DNA of 64,000 nucleotides from positions 2,418,001 to 2,482,000 of the forward strand of contig NZ_CP074371.1 of assembly GCF_018362975.1 (NCBI RefSeq), in the 5' to 3' direction. Within the stretch, counting starts at the first letter, position 1; every line of letters starts with the position of its first letter. The notes beneath the pieces are model-generated. The model was not told where the DNA came from. It made no database searches and saw only the letters and a program-made list of their open reading frames with translations. Source of the DNA: Nocardia tengchongensis (GTDB taxonomy: Bacteria > Actinomycetota > Actinomycetes > Mycobacteriales > Mycobacteriaceae). The translations under genes and the position numbers were made by a program. Positions 28,259 to 36,976 of the stretch are shown here, piece after piece.

Positions 28259-28492
28259 TCACGCCTTACGAACGGATTTCGTCACCCCTGACAGCCGGTT
28301 GAGCTTCTCGAAGTAGCGCGCGGCATCGCGCGTTCCGGGTGTCAGGTGGGTGGGGGAGAAGCACTCGCCATTGCAGAGCGTCACCCGCCCGGTCGACGTG
28401 ACGGCCGTGATGATGCATTCCGCATCATCGCGGCCGGTCATCCGAAACCGCACCGGGGCACCGACTTTCACCCAGTCTGGCAGCCAGATCAT
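28259..28492 (-). CDS. Small conserved hypothetical protein
   Basis: A 77-residue protein (MIWLPDWVKVGAPVRFRMTG...) with one Cys pair (ECIIT, NGECF) and a basic end (SGVTKSVRKA). The middle looks like a small beta barrel. No known motif. Its ATG overlaps the stop of the small gene upstream (28489-28650) by four bases, so it is coupled to it. It lies opposite the XRE/DUF397 pair, as small genes often do in WhiJ-like loci. Function unknown. Confidence 0.6.
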   Translation of the reverse strand: MIWLPDWVKVGAPVRFRMTGRDDAECIITAVTSTGRVTLCNGECFSPTHLTPGTRDAARYFEKLNRLSGVTKSVRKA

Positions 28493-28650
28493 GCTCCCCG
28501 CCCTTCCGGTGCGTCACCCGGCGGCGCCTCGATCTCCCGATCGGGGAACGCGTGCGGCTGGGGGTCATCGTCGGTGGAGTGGCTGTGCCGCGCAGCGGCC
28601 TGGTTGCGCACCGGCGGGTCAGCGGGCGCGAAATAGGGATTGGTCATCAT
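28489..28650 (-). CDS. Small hypothetical protein (53 aa)
   Basis: Below the usual length cut-off. It begins MMTNPYFAPADPPVRNQAAARH, is polar and Pro/Asp-rich, and ends EAPPGDAPEGRGA. TAGGAG lies upstream of the paired ATGs 28650/28647. The stop overlaps the ATG of the 77-residue gene (ATGA), which is the best evidence that it is real. Probably unstructured. Function unknown. Confidence 0.5.
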   Translation of the reverse strand: MMTNPYFAPADPPVRNQAAARHSHSTDDDPQPHAFPDREIEAPPGDAPEGRGA

Positions 28651-28686
28651 CGACTCCTAATCAGGACAAGGAAGCAGGACGGCCGT

Positions 28687-28875
28687 TTACCACGCGCGAT
28701 GTCTACCGTGCACCCGGTGGCGGTTACGTAGCGGTACACAGGGAAAACTGCCGCTGACCAGCGTTGAGTCGCCCGGCGCGGCAGCCCGCGCGTCGGAGAA
28801 CCCCCACCGCGCGACACCCAGCAGTGACGACCCCGTGACAACAATCAGAAGTAAAAGCCAAATATCCCAAAGCAT
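28687..28875 (-). CDS. Possible small membrane protein (62 aa)
   Basis: The frame begins MLWDIWLLLLIVVTGSSLLGVARW, a single hydrophobic helix, then a polar tail. GAGGGG lies eight bases before the ATG. It is on the minus strand 36 bases before the 53-residue gene and would head a three-gene operon of small proteins divergent from the XRE regulator. The tail (RNRHRVHGRHRAW) looks like out-of-frame GC sequence, so the end may be wrong. Confidence 0.4.
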   Translation of the reverse strand: MLWDIWLLLLIVVTGSSLLGVARWGFSDARAAAPGDSTLVSGSFPCVPLRNRHRVHGRHRAW

Positions 28876-29059
28876 TACGCCAGCCCCTCGCTGAATGCGC
28901 TTGCAGATCTTGGGTTCTTAGATCGGCGCCTCGACGGGCGCTATATTGTGCACGTCACACGTTACCTTGGTTGTTACAACGTGGCAAGGCTGTGAAGCGC
29001 CCCTTCAGGCCTGCTCGGTGCTATACGGTGTTGGCGACTTCTTCGCAGGAAGGATCGAG

Positions 29060-29924
29060 ATGACTGGTACGTCTCCTACCGTCGCGAACTGGGAGTTGAT
29101 GCTGCGCATCCGGAGTCGGGCTGACGATCAAGGGCTGAAGACAAGCACGATCGTGAAGGCGCTCGATGTCAGTCAGCAGTACTGGTCGGCACTCAACCGT
29201 GGACGCGGCACGCTGGCCGAGGACAAGTTGAAGGACCTGCTCAGTCTGCTCGAGTTCGATGCCGAGGAGCGGGAGGAGTTTGCATGCACTGCGCGACATC
29301 GCGAAAGGTCGACATCCGTTCGCTGAGTATTCCGCCCTGTTCAATGAGCAGCTGATGCGGTTCTACGGGTTGGAGACCGGTGCGCAGAACATCCGCAGCT
29401 TCGAAAGCACCCTGATACCAGGGCTTCTCCAGACCGAGGACTACATCCGTGTTCTCATGAAGTCGCGAGTCACTACCTACCGGCCGACCGAGGTCGAGCA
29501 ACGTGTCAGTGCGCGGTTACAGCGGCAGTGTCTGCTCACCGCACCCGACCCTGTCGAATTCTCGGTCGTCATCGGGCAGGCTGCTCTGATGTACAAGGTC
29601 GGCGACGACGACGTGCGCAGTAGGCAACTGCAGCACTTGATCTCGATGGCGGAGAGGTATCCGGGCACTATCGAAATCCGCATCGTTCCGTACGAGGCGG
29701 GTGGCGCCATCGCGAGTCTCAATTCCGCGACCTTCCACCTCTTGGACTTCAAGAGCGCCCGCCTTCCCATGCTGGGCTGGGCTGAGTCGGCTGCCTACTT
29801 CGAAGTCGTCGATGACCCCAAACGGGTTACCGCACTCGACTATCTCTTCAGTCAGATCCAGTCGCACGCTCTCGATCGTGAGCGCTCGATCGAGCTGATC
29901 AAGCAGGTTGCAGGCCGCAGCTAG
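29060..29924 (+). CDS. XRE-family regulator with DUF5753 (WhiJ-like), frameshifted as given
   Basis: The start is ATG 29060 after AGGAAGG. The N-terminal helix-turn-helix is seen as VANWELMLRIRSRADDQGLKTSTIVKALDVSQQYWSALN. The frame breaks near 29280, where an extra T (GAGTTTGCATG for GAGTTGCATG) interrupts EEREE-LHALRDIAKGRHPF. The rest is the DUF5753 domain (YGLETGAQNIRSFESTLIPGLLQTEDYIRVLM). It pairs with the DUF397 gene ten bases downstream, the classic actinobacterial WhiJ-type arrangement linked to development and toxin-antitoxin-like control. The indel is probably a sequencing error. Confidence 0.85.
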
Positions 29925-29933
29925 GGTTGCTCC

Positions 29934-30269
29934 GTGAGTGACCGGTTTTTCAGATCCAGTTTCAGCGGTTCGGAGGGTACCTGCGTCGAGGTCGCCCACC
30001 ACGCCGACGCAGCATTCATCCGAGACAGCAAGTACAGCGGCCTCGCTCGGACCGAGCCGATGCTTGCGGTTGGTCCGAAGCTCTGGCCTGCCTTCCTCGA
30101 TCTGGTCTCGAGCGGCGTCTCGGGCGACATCGGAGATCAACTGTCCGTCAAGGTCTTCCCCGACGGCAGCGCGACCCTCGCCGGCGCCGAGGGCATCACC
30201 CTCGAGTACACCGCCGCCGAATGGGAAGCCTTCGTAAAGGGTGTCGCCAACGGCGAATTCGACCGATAG
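29934..30269 (+). CDS. DUF397 protein with one and a half domain copies
   Basis: DUF397 proteins are small partners of WhiJ-type XRE regulators. The GTG 29934 product (111 residues) starts with the family hallmark RSSFSGSEGTCVEVAHHADAAFIRDSK and continues to WPAFLDLV. A second C-terminal half follows: LSVKVFPDGSATLAGAEGITLEYTAAEWEAFVKGVANGEF. A normal member has one copy of about 60-70 residues, so this one looks partly duplicated. It is cotranscribed with the regulator ten bases upstream. Confidence 0.85.
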   Translation: MSDRFFRSSFSGSEGTCVEVAHHADAAFIRDSKYSGLARTEPMLAVGPKLWPAFLDLVSSGVSGDIGDQLSVKVFPDGSATLAGAEGITLEYTAAEWEAFVKGVANGEFDR

Positions 30270-30314
30270 TTCTTGGTTGGAATCTGATTGGTGGCGCCGC
30301 CGACCATCAATGGC

Positions 30315-30698
30315 ATGAACAAGAAATTCTTCGCCGCCACCGTTCTCGCCGCCGCCACGACCGCCGCCACCGTGCTGGGTGCGGGCTCCGCCGCCGCGGA
30401 CAGCGCGCGTCAGATCCACTTCGCCTACGGCACCGACAATGCCTTCGTCAGCGGTCACATCCAGGGGTTCGGTAGCGACACCTACCGGCTGGACGCCCGG
30501 GGTGGGCAGACGATGATCATCAGCGCCGCCCCGTACTGGTCGGACACCGTGGTCACCATCAAGGGCCCGACCGGCACCTTGGCCAACCAGCAGCAGTGGG
30601 CGCGGGTCACGCTGCCGGTCAATGGTTCCTACGAGCTGGTCGTGACTTCGCCCGGTCACAACACCCTCGATTACGGCCTCGGCGTCAAGATCGACTGA
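30315..30698 (+). CDS. Small secreted protein
   Basis: A 127-residue exported protein. A Sec signal peptide (MNKKFFAATVLAAATTAATVLGAGSAAA) precedes DSARQIHFAYGTDNAFVSGHIQGFGSD. The mature part has beta-rich sequence (TMIISAAPYWSDTVVTIKGPTG; SYELVVTSPGHNTLDYGLGVKID) resembling PPC-type or inhibitor-like folds that accompany secreted enzymes. GTG 30288 is an alternative start but would prepend residues to the signal. It has no Cys. Function unknown. A hairpin follows. Confidence 0.75.
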   Translation: MNKKFFAATVLAAATTAATVLGAGSAAADSARQIHFAYGTDNAFVSGHIQGFGSDTYRLDARGGQTMIISAAPYWSDTVVTIKGPTGTLANQQQWARVTLPVNGSYELVVTSPGHNTLDYGLGVKID

Positions 30699-30734
30699 AT
30701 TTCCGCGGAACCGTTTCCATAGTCCTGAATTCGT

Positions 30735-30766
30735 GGAGCGCGCCCTCGGTGCGCTCCTTAATTCTT
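30735..30766 (+). terminator. Rho-independent terminator-like hairpin
   Basis: GGAGCGC (30735-30741) pairs with GCGCTCC (30751-30757) around a nine-base loop and is followed by TTAATTCTT, one of the few T-rich tails in the window. It fits the end of the secreted-protein transcript. Confidence 0.65.
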
Positions 30767-30829
30767 GTGGGACGCTGATCGGGAAACTCCTTTTTCCCGT
30801 CTGTCCGGACCCGGAAGCGAGGGTGCGCC

Positions 30830-31657
30830 ATGGTCGAATACCCGCCGCCGATGCCGCCGATGAATCCGCCGGCGTTCCAGCCGTCGATGCCCATCGTCGA
30901 CCTCGATGTCTTCCCGCCCGCGCAGCAGCGGCGCTGGACGGTCCTGCTGCGCGCGATCCTGGCCATCCCGCACCTGCTGGTCCTGATTCTGGTGGGCTTG
31001 GCGTCCGGCGTGGTCGCTATCCTCGGCTGGTTCGGCGCACTGTTCACCGGCGCCCTCCCGATCTGGTGCGCCGACTTCCTGCGCGGCACTCTCGCCTACA
31101 CGATGCGCGTGTTCGGCTACACGTACCTGCTGGTCGACGAGTACCCGCCGTTCAACTTCGAAGTCGACGCGAATTACCCGCTGCGCGTCCAGTTCCCGGC
31201 CCCCACCCGCCTGAACCGCTGGGCCGTCCTGTTCCGCTTCTTCCTGGCCCTCCCGATCCTCATCCTGACCAGCTGGCTGTCCACCGGCTGGATGGTGATC
31301 GCCCCCATCTTCTGGCTGATCCTGCTGATCACCGGCCGCATGCCCGCCGCCGTCTTCCAGGCCACCGCCGCCGTCCTGCGCAGCCAACTCCGCACCGACG
31401 CCTACTGGGCCATGCTCACCCCCACCTACCTCTCCCAAGTCTTCGGCGACGGCCCCACCCCCACCCCCGGCGAACTCCCCCCACCCGCCGCCTCCCCCAC
31501 CCGCCCCCTCCTCGTCTCCCAAGCAGCCAAGGTCCTCCTCTGGATCATCCTGATCCTCGGCATCCTCTGGAGCTTCTTCAACCCCGCCCCCGACTACTCC
31601 ACCAACGACAACCCCACCCAGCCCACCCACATCGAATGGCCCCACCCCACCCCGTAA
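30830..31657 (+). CDS. DUF4389 membrane protein
   Basis: A 275-residue integral membrane protein. The N-terminus is Pro-rich (YPPPMPPMNPPAFQP) followed by a cytoplasmic lead FPPAQQRRWTVLLRAILAIPH. Hydrophobic segments follow at about residues 40-75, 100-120 (TYLLVDEYPPF), 125-175 (WAVLFRFFLALPILILTSWLS; WMVIAPIFWLILLITG) and 230-250 (AAKVLLWIILILGILWSFF). The repeated RxxVLLRxILxIPHxxVL/RWAVLFRFFLALP pattern is typical of DUF4389. The tail (PTQPTHIEWPHPTP) is Pro-rich. Function unknown. A strong hairpin separates it from the convergent lipase gene. Confidence 0.85.
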   Translation: MVEYPPPMPPMNPPAFQPSMPIVDLDVFPPAQQRRWTVLLRAILAIPHLLVLILVGLASGVVAILGWFGALFTGALPIWCADFLRGTLAYTMRVFGYTYLLVDEYPPFNFEVDANYPLRVQFPAPTRLNRWAVLFRFFLALPILILTSWLSTGWMVIAPIFWLILLITGRMPAAVFQATAAVLRSQLRTDAYWAMLTPTYLSQVFGDGPTPTPGELPPPAASPTRPLLVSQAAKVLLWIILILGILWSFFNPAPDYSTNDNPTQPTHIEWPHPTP

Positions 31658-31664
31658 CGACGTT

Positions 31665-31702
31665 ACCCGGGTCCGGCGGCACCGTGTGCGCCGAACCCGG
31701 GT
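31665..31702. terminator. Bidirectional hairpin between convergent genes
   Basis: ACCCGGGT-C-CGGCG (from 31665) pairs with CGCCG-A-ACCCGGGT (to 31702), with a short loop. It lies between the DUF4389 and lipase stops. Confidence 0.85.
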
Positions 31703-31706
31703 GGTG

Positions 31707-32807
31707 TCAGAGGGCGTAGGGGTTGAAGGCGCAGGTCAAGTTGGGGTGGCCGGTGGGGTCGAGGGTGCGGAGGGCGATGGAGACGGCGCGTTTGGAGTAC
31801 ATCATCGACAGGTGGTCGGAGAGGTCGATGGGGCAGCCGTCCTGGAGGGTCACGTTGGTGACCGTCGCGCCGGGGCCCGCGGTGAGGAAGGTGGCGTCGT
31901 AGGGGGTGGAGATCTCGTCGTGGGTGGTGGCGACGCTGGTGTAGTGGATGCCCGCGACGGTGTCACCGGCGGCGTCGAGGGTCGTGTAGAACTTGGATCC
32001 GGCGACCTGTTCGATCAGGCCCTCGCCGACCAGGAGTTGGCTGAAACCCAGTGCGTTGAAACCCATGTCGGTCAGGTGGCGGCCCAGGGTGGCGATGCCG
32101 TCGAGGGTGGTGCCGTGGTGGGTGGCGCCGAAGGTGATCAGCTGGTCGACCTTGGCCGCGCCGCCGCCGAACTTCAGGTACTGGTCGGCGACGGGGCCGC
32201 CCTGGGAGTGGCCGATGATGTTCACCTTGTGCACGCCCGTCGAGGCGAGCACTTTGTCGACGAACGTCGCGACCTGCGCGGCCGAATCCTCCATGGGGGC
32301 AATGCCGTTGACGCCGGGCACCAGCGCGCCCAGGCCGCCCTGCTGCAGCAGCCCCTCCTGGCCGTAATTCAGTGCGTACACGCAGAATCCGGCCTGCTCG
32401 AGCTGCGGCGACATGTAGGCGAAGCCGTCGTAGGCGTTCATCCACGAACCGTGCAGCAGCACCACCGGTTCCGGATGCGCGGCAGTGGGTTTGCAGTTCC
32501 AGTCGTTCGCTCCGGCGGGGGCCATGTTCTCGTTGGCGAGCGAGAAGGTGAACGCGGCCAGGGCGTCGGTCATCTGCGGGCCGTTGCCCGAGGGAATGGT
32601 GGAATGCGGCGCGCTGGAGATGCCGGTGTCCGCGAGAGCCTTCCCGGCGGTCTTCACACCGGAATTGATGGCGTCGACGAGATTCTGGATCGTGGGCGGG
32701 GTTTGGGCCTGGGCCTCCACGGAATGAATTCCGGCCAGCCCGGCCAGCGTCGCCGCGGTCATGATCGCCGCGGCGACGCGCGCCAGTATCCGTGTGCTCG
32801 TGGTCAT
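31707..32807 (-). CDS. Secreted lipase/esterase (alpha/beta hydrolase, lipase class 2 type)
   Basis: A 366-residue exported hydrolase of acyl esters. Signal peptide residues 1-35 (ending VEAQAQT). The core shows PVVLLHGSWMNAYDGF (oxyanion loop), HKVNIIGHSQGGPVADQYLKFG with the nucleophile Ser in GHSQG, and the Asp/His region DGCPIDLSDHLSMMYSK near the C-terminus. DWNCKPTAAHPEP and TCAFNPYAL carry cysteines likely to form disulfides. The family is common in Nocardia and Rhodococcus. Substrate unknown. No partner genes are obvious. Confidence 0.88.
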   Translation of the reverse strand: MTTSTRILARVAAAIMTAATLAGLAGIHSVEAQAQTPPTIQNLVDAINSGVKTAGKALADTGISSAPHSTIPSGNGPQMTDALAAFTFSLANENMAPAGANDWNCKPTAAHPEPVVLLHGSWMNAYDGFAYMSPQLEQAGFCVYALNYGQEGLLQQGGLGALVPGVNGIAPMEDSAAQVATFVDKVLASTGVHKVNIIGHSQGGPVADQYLKFGGGAAKVDQLITFGATHHGTTLDGIATLGRHLTDMGFNALGFSQLLVGEGLIEQVAGSKFYTTLDAAGDTVAGIHYTSVATTHDEISTPYDATFLTAGPGATVTNVTLQDGCPIDLSDHLSMMYSKRAVSIALRTLDPTGHPNLTCAFNPYAL

Positions 32808-32953
32808 CTGATGTCCTTCCTGCAGGTGCCGGGCTTCGCTGCCCGAACCTGGATGCCGAAGGTAGAGCGATGACCACGAGCGTCAGTTCCGCTTACGGGG
32901 ATGTTCGCGGTTCCTACAACGGCCCCGGAAGGCCGATGTGAAAATCGCCAACG

Positions 32954-34444
32954 TCAGTTGACCTGGGTGACCGCGGGCAGCTGCCAGGTGCCGTCGAGCG
33001 CCTGCGGATCGGCGGCGTAGAGGCGAATCATCAGCCGTCCCTTGCCCGACTCGGCGATCGGCAGCCAATTGCCGTGCGGGACCGCGGGTCCCGGGTCGGC
33101 CGCTTGAATGACCAGCTCGACCGAGCCGTCGGGGCCGGGAACGACCGGCACCTGATGGCCGACGGAATAGATCCCGGCCGGGTTGGGGACCAGGTAGCCC
33201 TCCGGCGTGTAGGCGGTCAACGACCAGAATCCCTTGACCGGCGGGGTCTTTCCGGCCGCGAACTTCATGACGTACCGCTTGGGCGCGTCGGGGGTTCCGG
33301 CGTCGATCTCCACGGTCGGGTAGACGGCGTCCTTGGGCAGGTTCTCGCCCAGCGCGCCCCGCGCGGTGTAGGCCCGCAACGCGTAGCCGGTGCCGTAGGC
33401 GCCCTGATTGGTGTTGAAGGCCCAGCCGTTCTCGTTCTTGGCGCCCGGGTTCTTGTAGTTCGTGATCTGATCCTTACCCGCCTGCACCCCGGCGCTGAGG
33501 TCCGAGGCCAGGGCCGAGTCGACCGTGCCGCCGGGCGTGACCCCGATGCTGGCGAAGCGCTTCATCGCCGGCGCGTCGTCGGCGGCGGGCGGGTTGCCGA
33601 CCATGAGTGCGTTGAGTCTGCCGAAGAAGGCCGGCCCGTTCATCTTGGCCACGGCGTCCGGCGGCGGAACCGCACTGTTGATCGGCGGATTGCCCAGCGG
33701 GGCGGGCCGTTCCCCGCTTTCCCATTCGCTCAGCGTCGCCATCTTCATCTGGCCTTGTGCGGCTTGCGCATTCGCGATGTCGGCCTCGTCGTGGTACTCG
33801 GTGCGGTCGATCAGCCACGCGGTATTGGTGGTGATGGGCACCTGAGTCATCCCCTCGGGCACGGTGCCCGAGAAGTTCGGCCCGGTCAGCACGTAGGTGT
33901 GCACACTGTCCTGCTTGCCGTCCTTGGGATCGATGCTGGACGGATCGCCCACGGTGTTGCTCCACGCGTCGAGCACCTGCATGAGCCAGTACCGATCGGT
34001 GATCTCGGGGATCTCGACCACGACCGGCTCGCGCTTCAGATCCACCCATGCCGAGGTGTAGATGGTGTCGACATTGGGATCGACGACCGCGTTGATGGTC
34101 GGATCCAGCGGCGGCACGGCCACCCACCGATTGTTCGGTGTGGAGGTCAGGCTCTGCTGATGGGTCGCGTCCATCAGCACCAGTGGATAGCCGAAGACGT
34201 AGGCATCCGTCGCCACGGACTTCGCGTCGGTAGCGCCGGACGTGCTCGACGCCGACGATCCACCGGAATCACTGGAAGAAGAACAGGCTGACAACATTCC
34301 GCCCGCCACCGTCAGCGCCACGCTGGTCAACACCAGTGAGCGCGATGCCAGGGCGCATGCCCTGCGGCGAGAAGCCCGAGGCAGGCCGGGTTTCGAAGGA
34401 TCTGCCGCGTAGTTCAAGGCCACTCCATTCGCTCGGACGGGCAC
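32954..34444 (-). CDS. DUF1254/DUF1214 lipoprotein
   Basis: A 496-residue lipoprotein. The twin-Arg-containing N-terminus (RASRRRACALASRSLVL) precedes a lipobox LSACSSSS with the lipidated Cys near residue 54. The mature protein has DUF1254 (DAYVFGYPLVLMDATHQQ; VDPNVDTIYTSAWVDLKREPVVVEIP, then RYWLMQVLDAWSN) followed by DUF1214 (RAYTARGALGENLPKDAVYP; GFWSLTAYTPEGYLVPN). Function of these domains is unknown; they occur in envelope-associated proteins. The length is normal. Start ATG 34444; a shorter start near the signal is possible. Confidence 0.85.
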   Translation of the reverse strand: MPVRANGVALNYAADPSKPGLPRASRRRACALASRSLVLTSVALTVAGGMLSACSSSSDSGGSSASSTSGATDAKSVATDAYVFGYPLVLMDATHQQSLTSTPNNRWVAVPPLDPTINAVVDPNVDTIYTSAWVDLKREPVVVEIPEITDRYWLMQVLDAWSNTVGDPSSIDPKDGKQDSVHTYVLTGPNFSGTVPEGMTQVPITTNTAWLIDRTEYHDEADIANAQAAQGQMKMATLSEWESGERPAPLGNPPINSAVPPPDAVAKMNGPAFFGRLNALMVGNPPAADDAPAMKRFASIGVTPGGTVDSALASDLSAGVQAGKDQITNYKNPGAKNENGWAFNTNQGAYGTGYALRAYTARGALGENLPKDAVYPTVEIDAGTPDAPKRYVMKFAAGKTPPVKGFWSLTAYTPEGYLVPNPAGIYSVGHQVPVVPGPDGSVELVIQAADPGPAVPHGNWLPIAESGKGRLMIRLYAADPQALDGTWQLPAVTQVN

Positions 34445-34509
34445 TCGCGCACCGCCTTTGGAAGGGTAGCTATGAATTCGCTAAAGCTGTTTCACTCGAT
34501 GCCGCATGT

Positions 34510-35463
34510 TCACGGCACGGTCTTGCCGTCCGACTCGGGAGCCTCGGTCCGGCGGCGCAGGACGTGGGGGATGCGGGCCGCCGGCGGGATCACGATGCCG
34601 GCATCGGCGAGCTTGACCGCCGCCTGCTCGGGATCGGCGGGCCGGCCGACGGTCGGGCCGTGACCGATCGGCACCACCGAATGCACGATGGTGTCGGGGT
34701 AGATGTGCACGTAGTTGAACGCCTGCGCGCCGTCGCGGCCGCGCTGGCCGCCCTCGGCGACCGCCATGTCCTGGCTGTAGCAGGTGGCCGAGGCCACCGA
34801 GACGGGGATGCCCGCGAAGCTGGCGGTGCTCGAAAGATGCAGGTGCCCGGCCAGAATGGCGCGCACATCGGTGCCGTCGAGGACGTCGGCGAGGCGGCGC
34901 TGGTCGCGCAGTTCCACCAGCACGGCCAGGTCCTGCACGCACGGGATGGGCGGGTGGTGCATGGCCAGGACGGTGCCGAAGGGCGCGGGTTCGGCGAGAA
35001 CGTCTCGGAGCCAGGCCAATTGGTCGTCGGTGATCTCGCCCCAGTGCTGCCCGGGAACGGTGGTGTCGAGCGCGATCACGCGCAGGCCGTCGAACATGTG
35101 GACAACGTCGAACGGTGCGGCGGACGGAGCTTCGTCGAGCAGCTGCGCGCGCAGGGTGCCGCGCTCGTCGTGGTTGCCCGCGACCCACACCACGGGCGCG
35201 CCGATGCGTTCGGCCCACGGCTCCACCAGGTCCCGCAGCTTGCGGTACGCGCCCGGCTCGCCTTTGTCGGTGAGGTCGCCGGTGAAGATGATGGCGGTCG
35301 GGGTGATGCGACTGGCCTCGGCCTGACCGAGCAGCGCGGACAGTCGCGCCTCGGCGTCGACGGCGTCGTACAGGTCGCTGTCAGCGGCGATCAGGTGGGT
35401 GTCGCTGAAGTGGAACAGGACATGGTCCGCCCTGGCGTACTCGGCGACTCGCGAGATGTGCAC
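34510..35463 (-). CDS. cpdA: 3',5'-cyclic nucleotide phosphodiesterase (Rv0805/CpdA-like)
   Basis: A 317-residue calcineurin-like metallophosphodiesterase acting on cyclic nucleotides and other phosphodiesters. Metal motifs: HFSDTHLI (D-x-H), [16 protein letters not shown] (GD), [12 protein letters not shown] (GNHD), MHHPP and [15 protein letters not shown] (GHxH). GTG 35463 is chosen: GGGGAGG lies six bases upstream and it gives [10 protein letters not shown] at the normal start. A longer frame to 35625 has no such support. The length equals that of Rv0805. Convergence with no partner suggests an independent unit. Confidence 0.92.
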   Translation of the reverse strand: MHISRVAEYARADHVLFHFSDTHLIAADSDLYDAVDAEARLSALLGQAEASRITPTAIIFTGDLTDKGEPGAYRKLRDLVEPWAERIGAPVVWVAGNHDERGTLRAQLLDEAPSAAPFDVVHMFDGLRVIALDTTVPGQHWGEITDDQLAWLRDVLAEPAPFGTVLAMHHPPIPCVQDLAVLVELRDQRRLADVLDGTDVRAILAGHLHLSSTASFAGIPVSVASATCYSQDMAVAEGGQRGRDGAQAFNYVHIYPDTIVHSVVPIGHGPTVGRPADPEQAAVKLADAGIVIPPAARIPHVLRRRTEAPESDGKTVP

Positions 35464-35578
35464 GGATAGCCTCCCCGGCATCTGTGTTTGCGTCGCCAGA
35501 ATAGCGAAAGCCGTTTCCTTCAGGTTGCCCGCGCACGGTGACGGCATGCTTGCGGAAAGGTGAGATTTGGATGTCGGC

Positions 35579-36976
35579 CTAATGTCCGAGGCTACCGGCC
35601 AGCACTCGCGGATGTTCCTGCTCACGCACGTGCAGCAGGCGGAAGTAGCGGCGCAGCATCAGGGCAGCGGTGGTCGCAAGCCCAGCTGTCAGCCCCCACC
35701 AGACCCCCGCCGCCCCCAATCCGGCGGGGAAGGCAAGCAGCGGCGCCGTGGGCAATCCCACACCCCAGTAGCCCACCAGGGACAGCCGGAACCCGGCCTT
35801 GGTGTCCTTGAGTCCGCGCAGCAAACCGACCCCGATGTTCTGGGCGGCGTCGAAGAACTGCAGCACGATCGCGATCAACAGCAGGGTGTGCGCCGCCGAC
35901 ACGGTCGCGGCATCGCTGTCGGCCAGGAACGGCTTCGACACCCAGTCCGGCGCCAGCGCGTAGGCGAGCCCGGTCAGCGCCGCGACCAGTCCCGCGTACC
36001 GCAGCGCCAGCCACGCCACCGAACGCGCTTGCGCGTACTCGTCACGCGCCACCGCCTTGCTGACCAGAATCGACGCGCCGTGCGAGAGCCCGATCGCCAC
36101 CTGGAACACGATGTACACGATCTGATAGACGACATTGTGCGCCGCCAGCGCCGCCGCCCCGAGACTGCCCATCACCAGCGCCAGCACCGAGAACATGCCC
36201 GCCTCGGACCCGTAGGTGAGCGCGATCGGCGTCCCCAGCCGCAGTTCCTCCCACACCGTCGCCGCGTGCACCGGCCACATCCGAACCGGCAGTGTCGCAC
36301 CCAGTTTCGGATCCCGCCGCACCATCGCCCAGAACACCCCGAAGGTGATCAGGAAGACCAGCGAGGTGGCCACGCCGATCCCGGTCAATCCCAGCTCCGG
36401 CAGCCCGGCCCAGCCGTGCATGAACGCCAGCGCCAGCACCAGATTCAGCGCCACCGACCCGAGCGTCACCAGCAGCAGCGCCTGCGGCCGCTGCATCCCG
36501 ACCGTGTACTGCCGCAATACCTGGAACCACAGGCACGGCAGCAGTCCCGGGGCCAGCGCCACCATCATCGGCCGCGCCTGCGCCAGCACCGCGGCGTCCT
36601 GCCCCAGCCATTGCAACACCCAGCCCAGCCCGATCAGCAGTGCGCCGCCGAGCAATCCGGCGATGGTGGCGATCAGAAAACTCGACCGCACCACGGCCCG
36701 GACCTGTCCCTCACCCCGCCGCCCCTGCTTCTCGGCCCGGCTCACCACGGTCGCCACCTGATTGCCGGTCCCGGTGATCAGCCCGACGCACATGGTCCGG
36801 ATCTGGTTGAACAACACCAGCGCCAGCCCGCCCGCGGCCACCTGCCGCACCCCGAGCGTCCCCATCAACGCGATATTGGTGGTGGACACCGCCACCTGGG
36901 CGAGCTGAGTCAAGGCGATGGGCGTGGCCAGCGAGGTCAACTGCCGCCCATCGGATTGCCGAAGCGCCCCGATCAT
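35579..36976 (-). CDS. MATE family efflux transporter
   Basis: A 465-residue, roughly 12-segment MATE (NorM/DinF-like) antiporter. Motifs include [24 protein letters not shown] at the N-terminus, [19 protein letters not shown], and the C-terminal half repeat [23 protein letters not shown]. Its ATG overlaps the SbnA-like stop (ATGA), so it is the last gene of the putative iron-responsive operon. It is the obvious candidate to export the product, as exporters do in siderophore and peptide clusters. The substrate cannot be told. Confidence 0.92.
   Translation of the reverse strand: MIGALRQSDGRQLTSLATPIALTQLAQVAVSTTNIALMGTLGVRQVAAGGLALVLFNQIRTMCVGLITGTGNQVATVVSRAEKQGRRGEGQVRAVVRSSFLIATIAGLLGGALLIGLGWVLQWLGQDAAVLAQARPMMVALAPGLLPCLWFQVLRQYTVGMQRPQALLLVTLGSVALNLVLALAFMHGWAGLPELGLTGIGVATSLVFLITFGVFWAMVRRDPKLGATLPVRMWPVHAATVWEELRLGTPIALTYGSEAGMFSVLALVMGSLGAAALAAHNVVYQIVYIVFQVAIGLSHGASILVSKAVARDEYAQARSVAWLALRYAGLVAALTGLAYALAPDWVSKPFLADSDAATVSAAHTLLLIAIVLQFFDAAQNIGVGLLRGLKDTKAGFRLSLVGYWGVGLPTAPLLAFPAGLGAAGVWWGLTAGLATTAALMLRRYFRLLHVREQEHPRVLAGSLGH

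Noticed and set aside
31686..32873. Open frame opposite the lipase
   Set aside because: Shadow of the lipase; begins inside its terminator.
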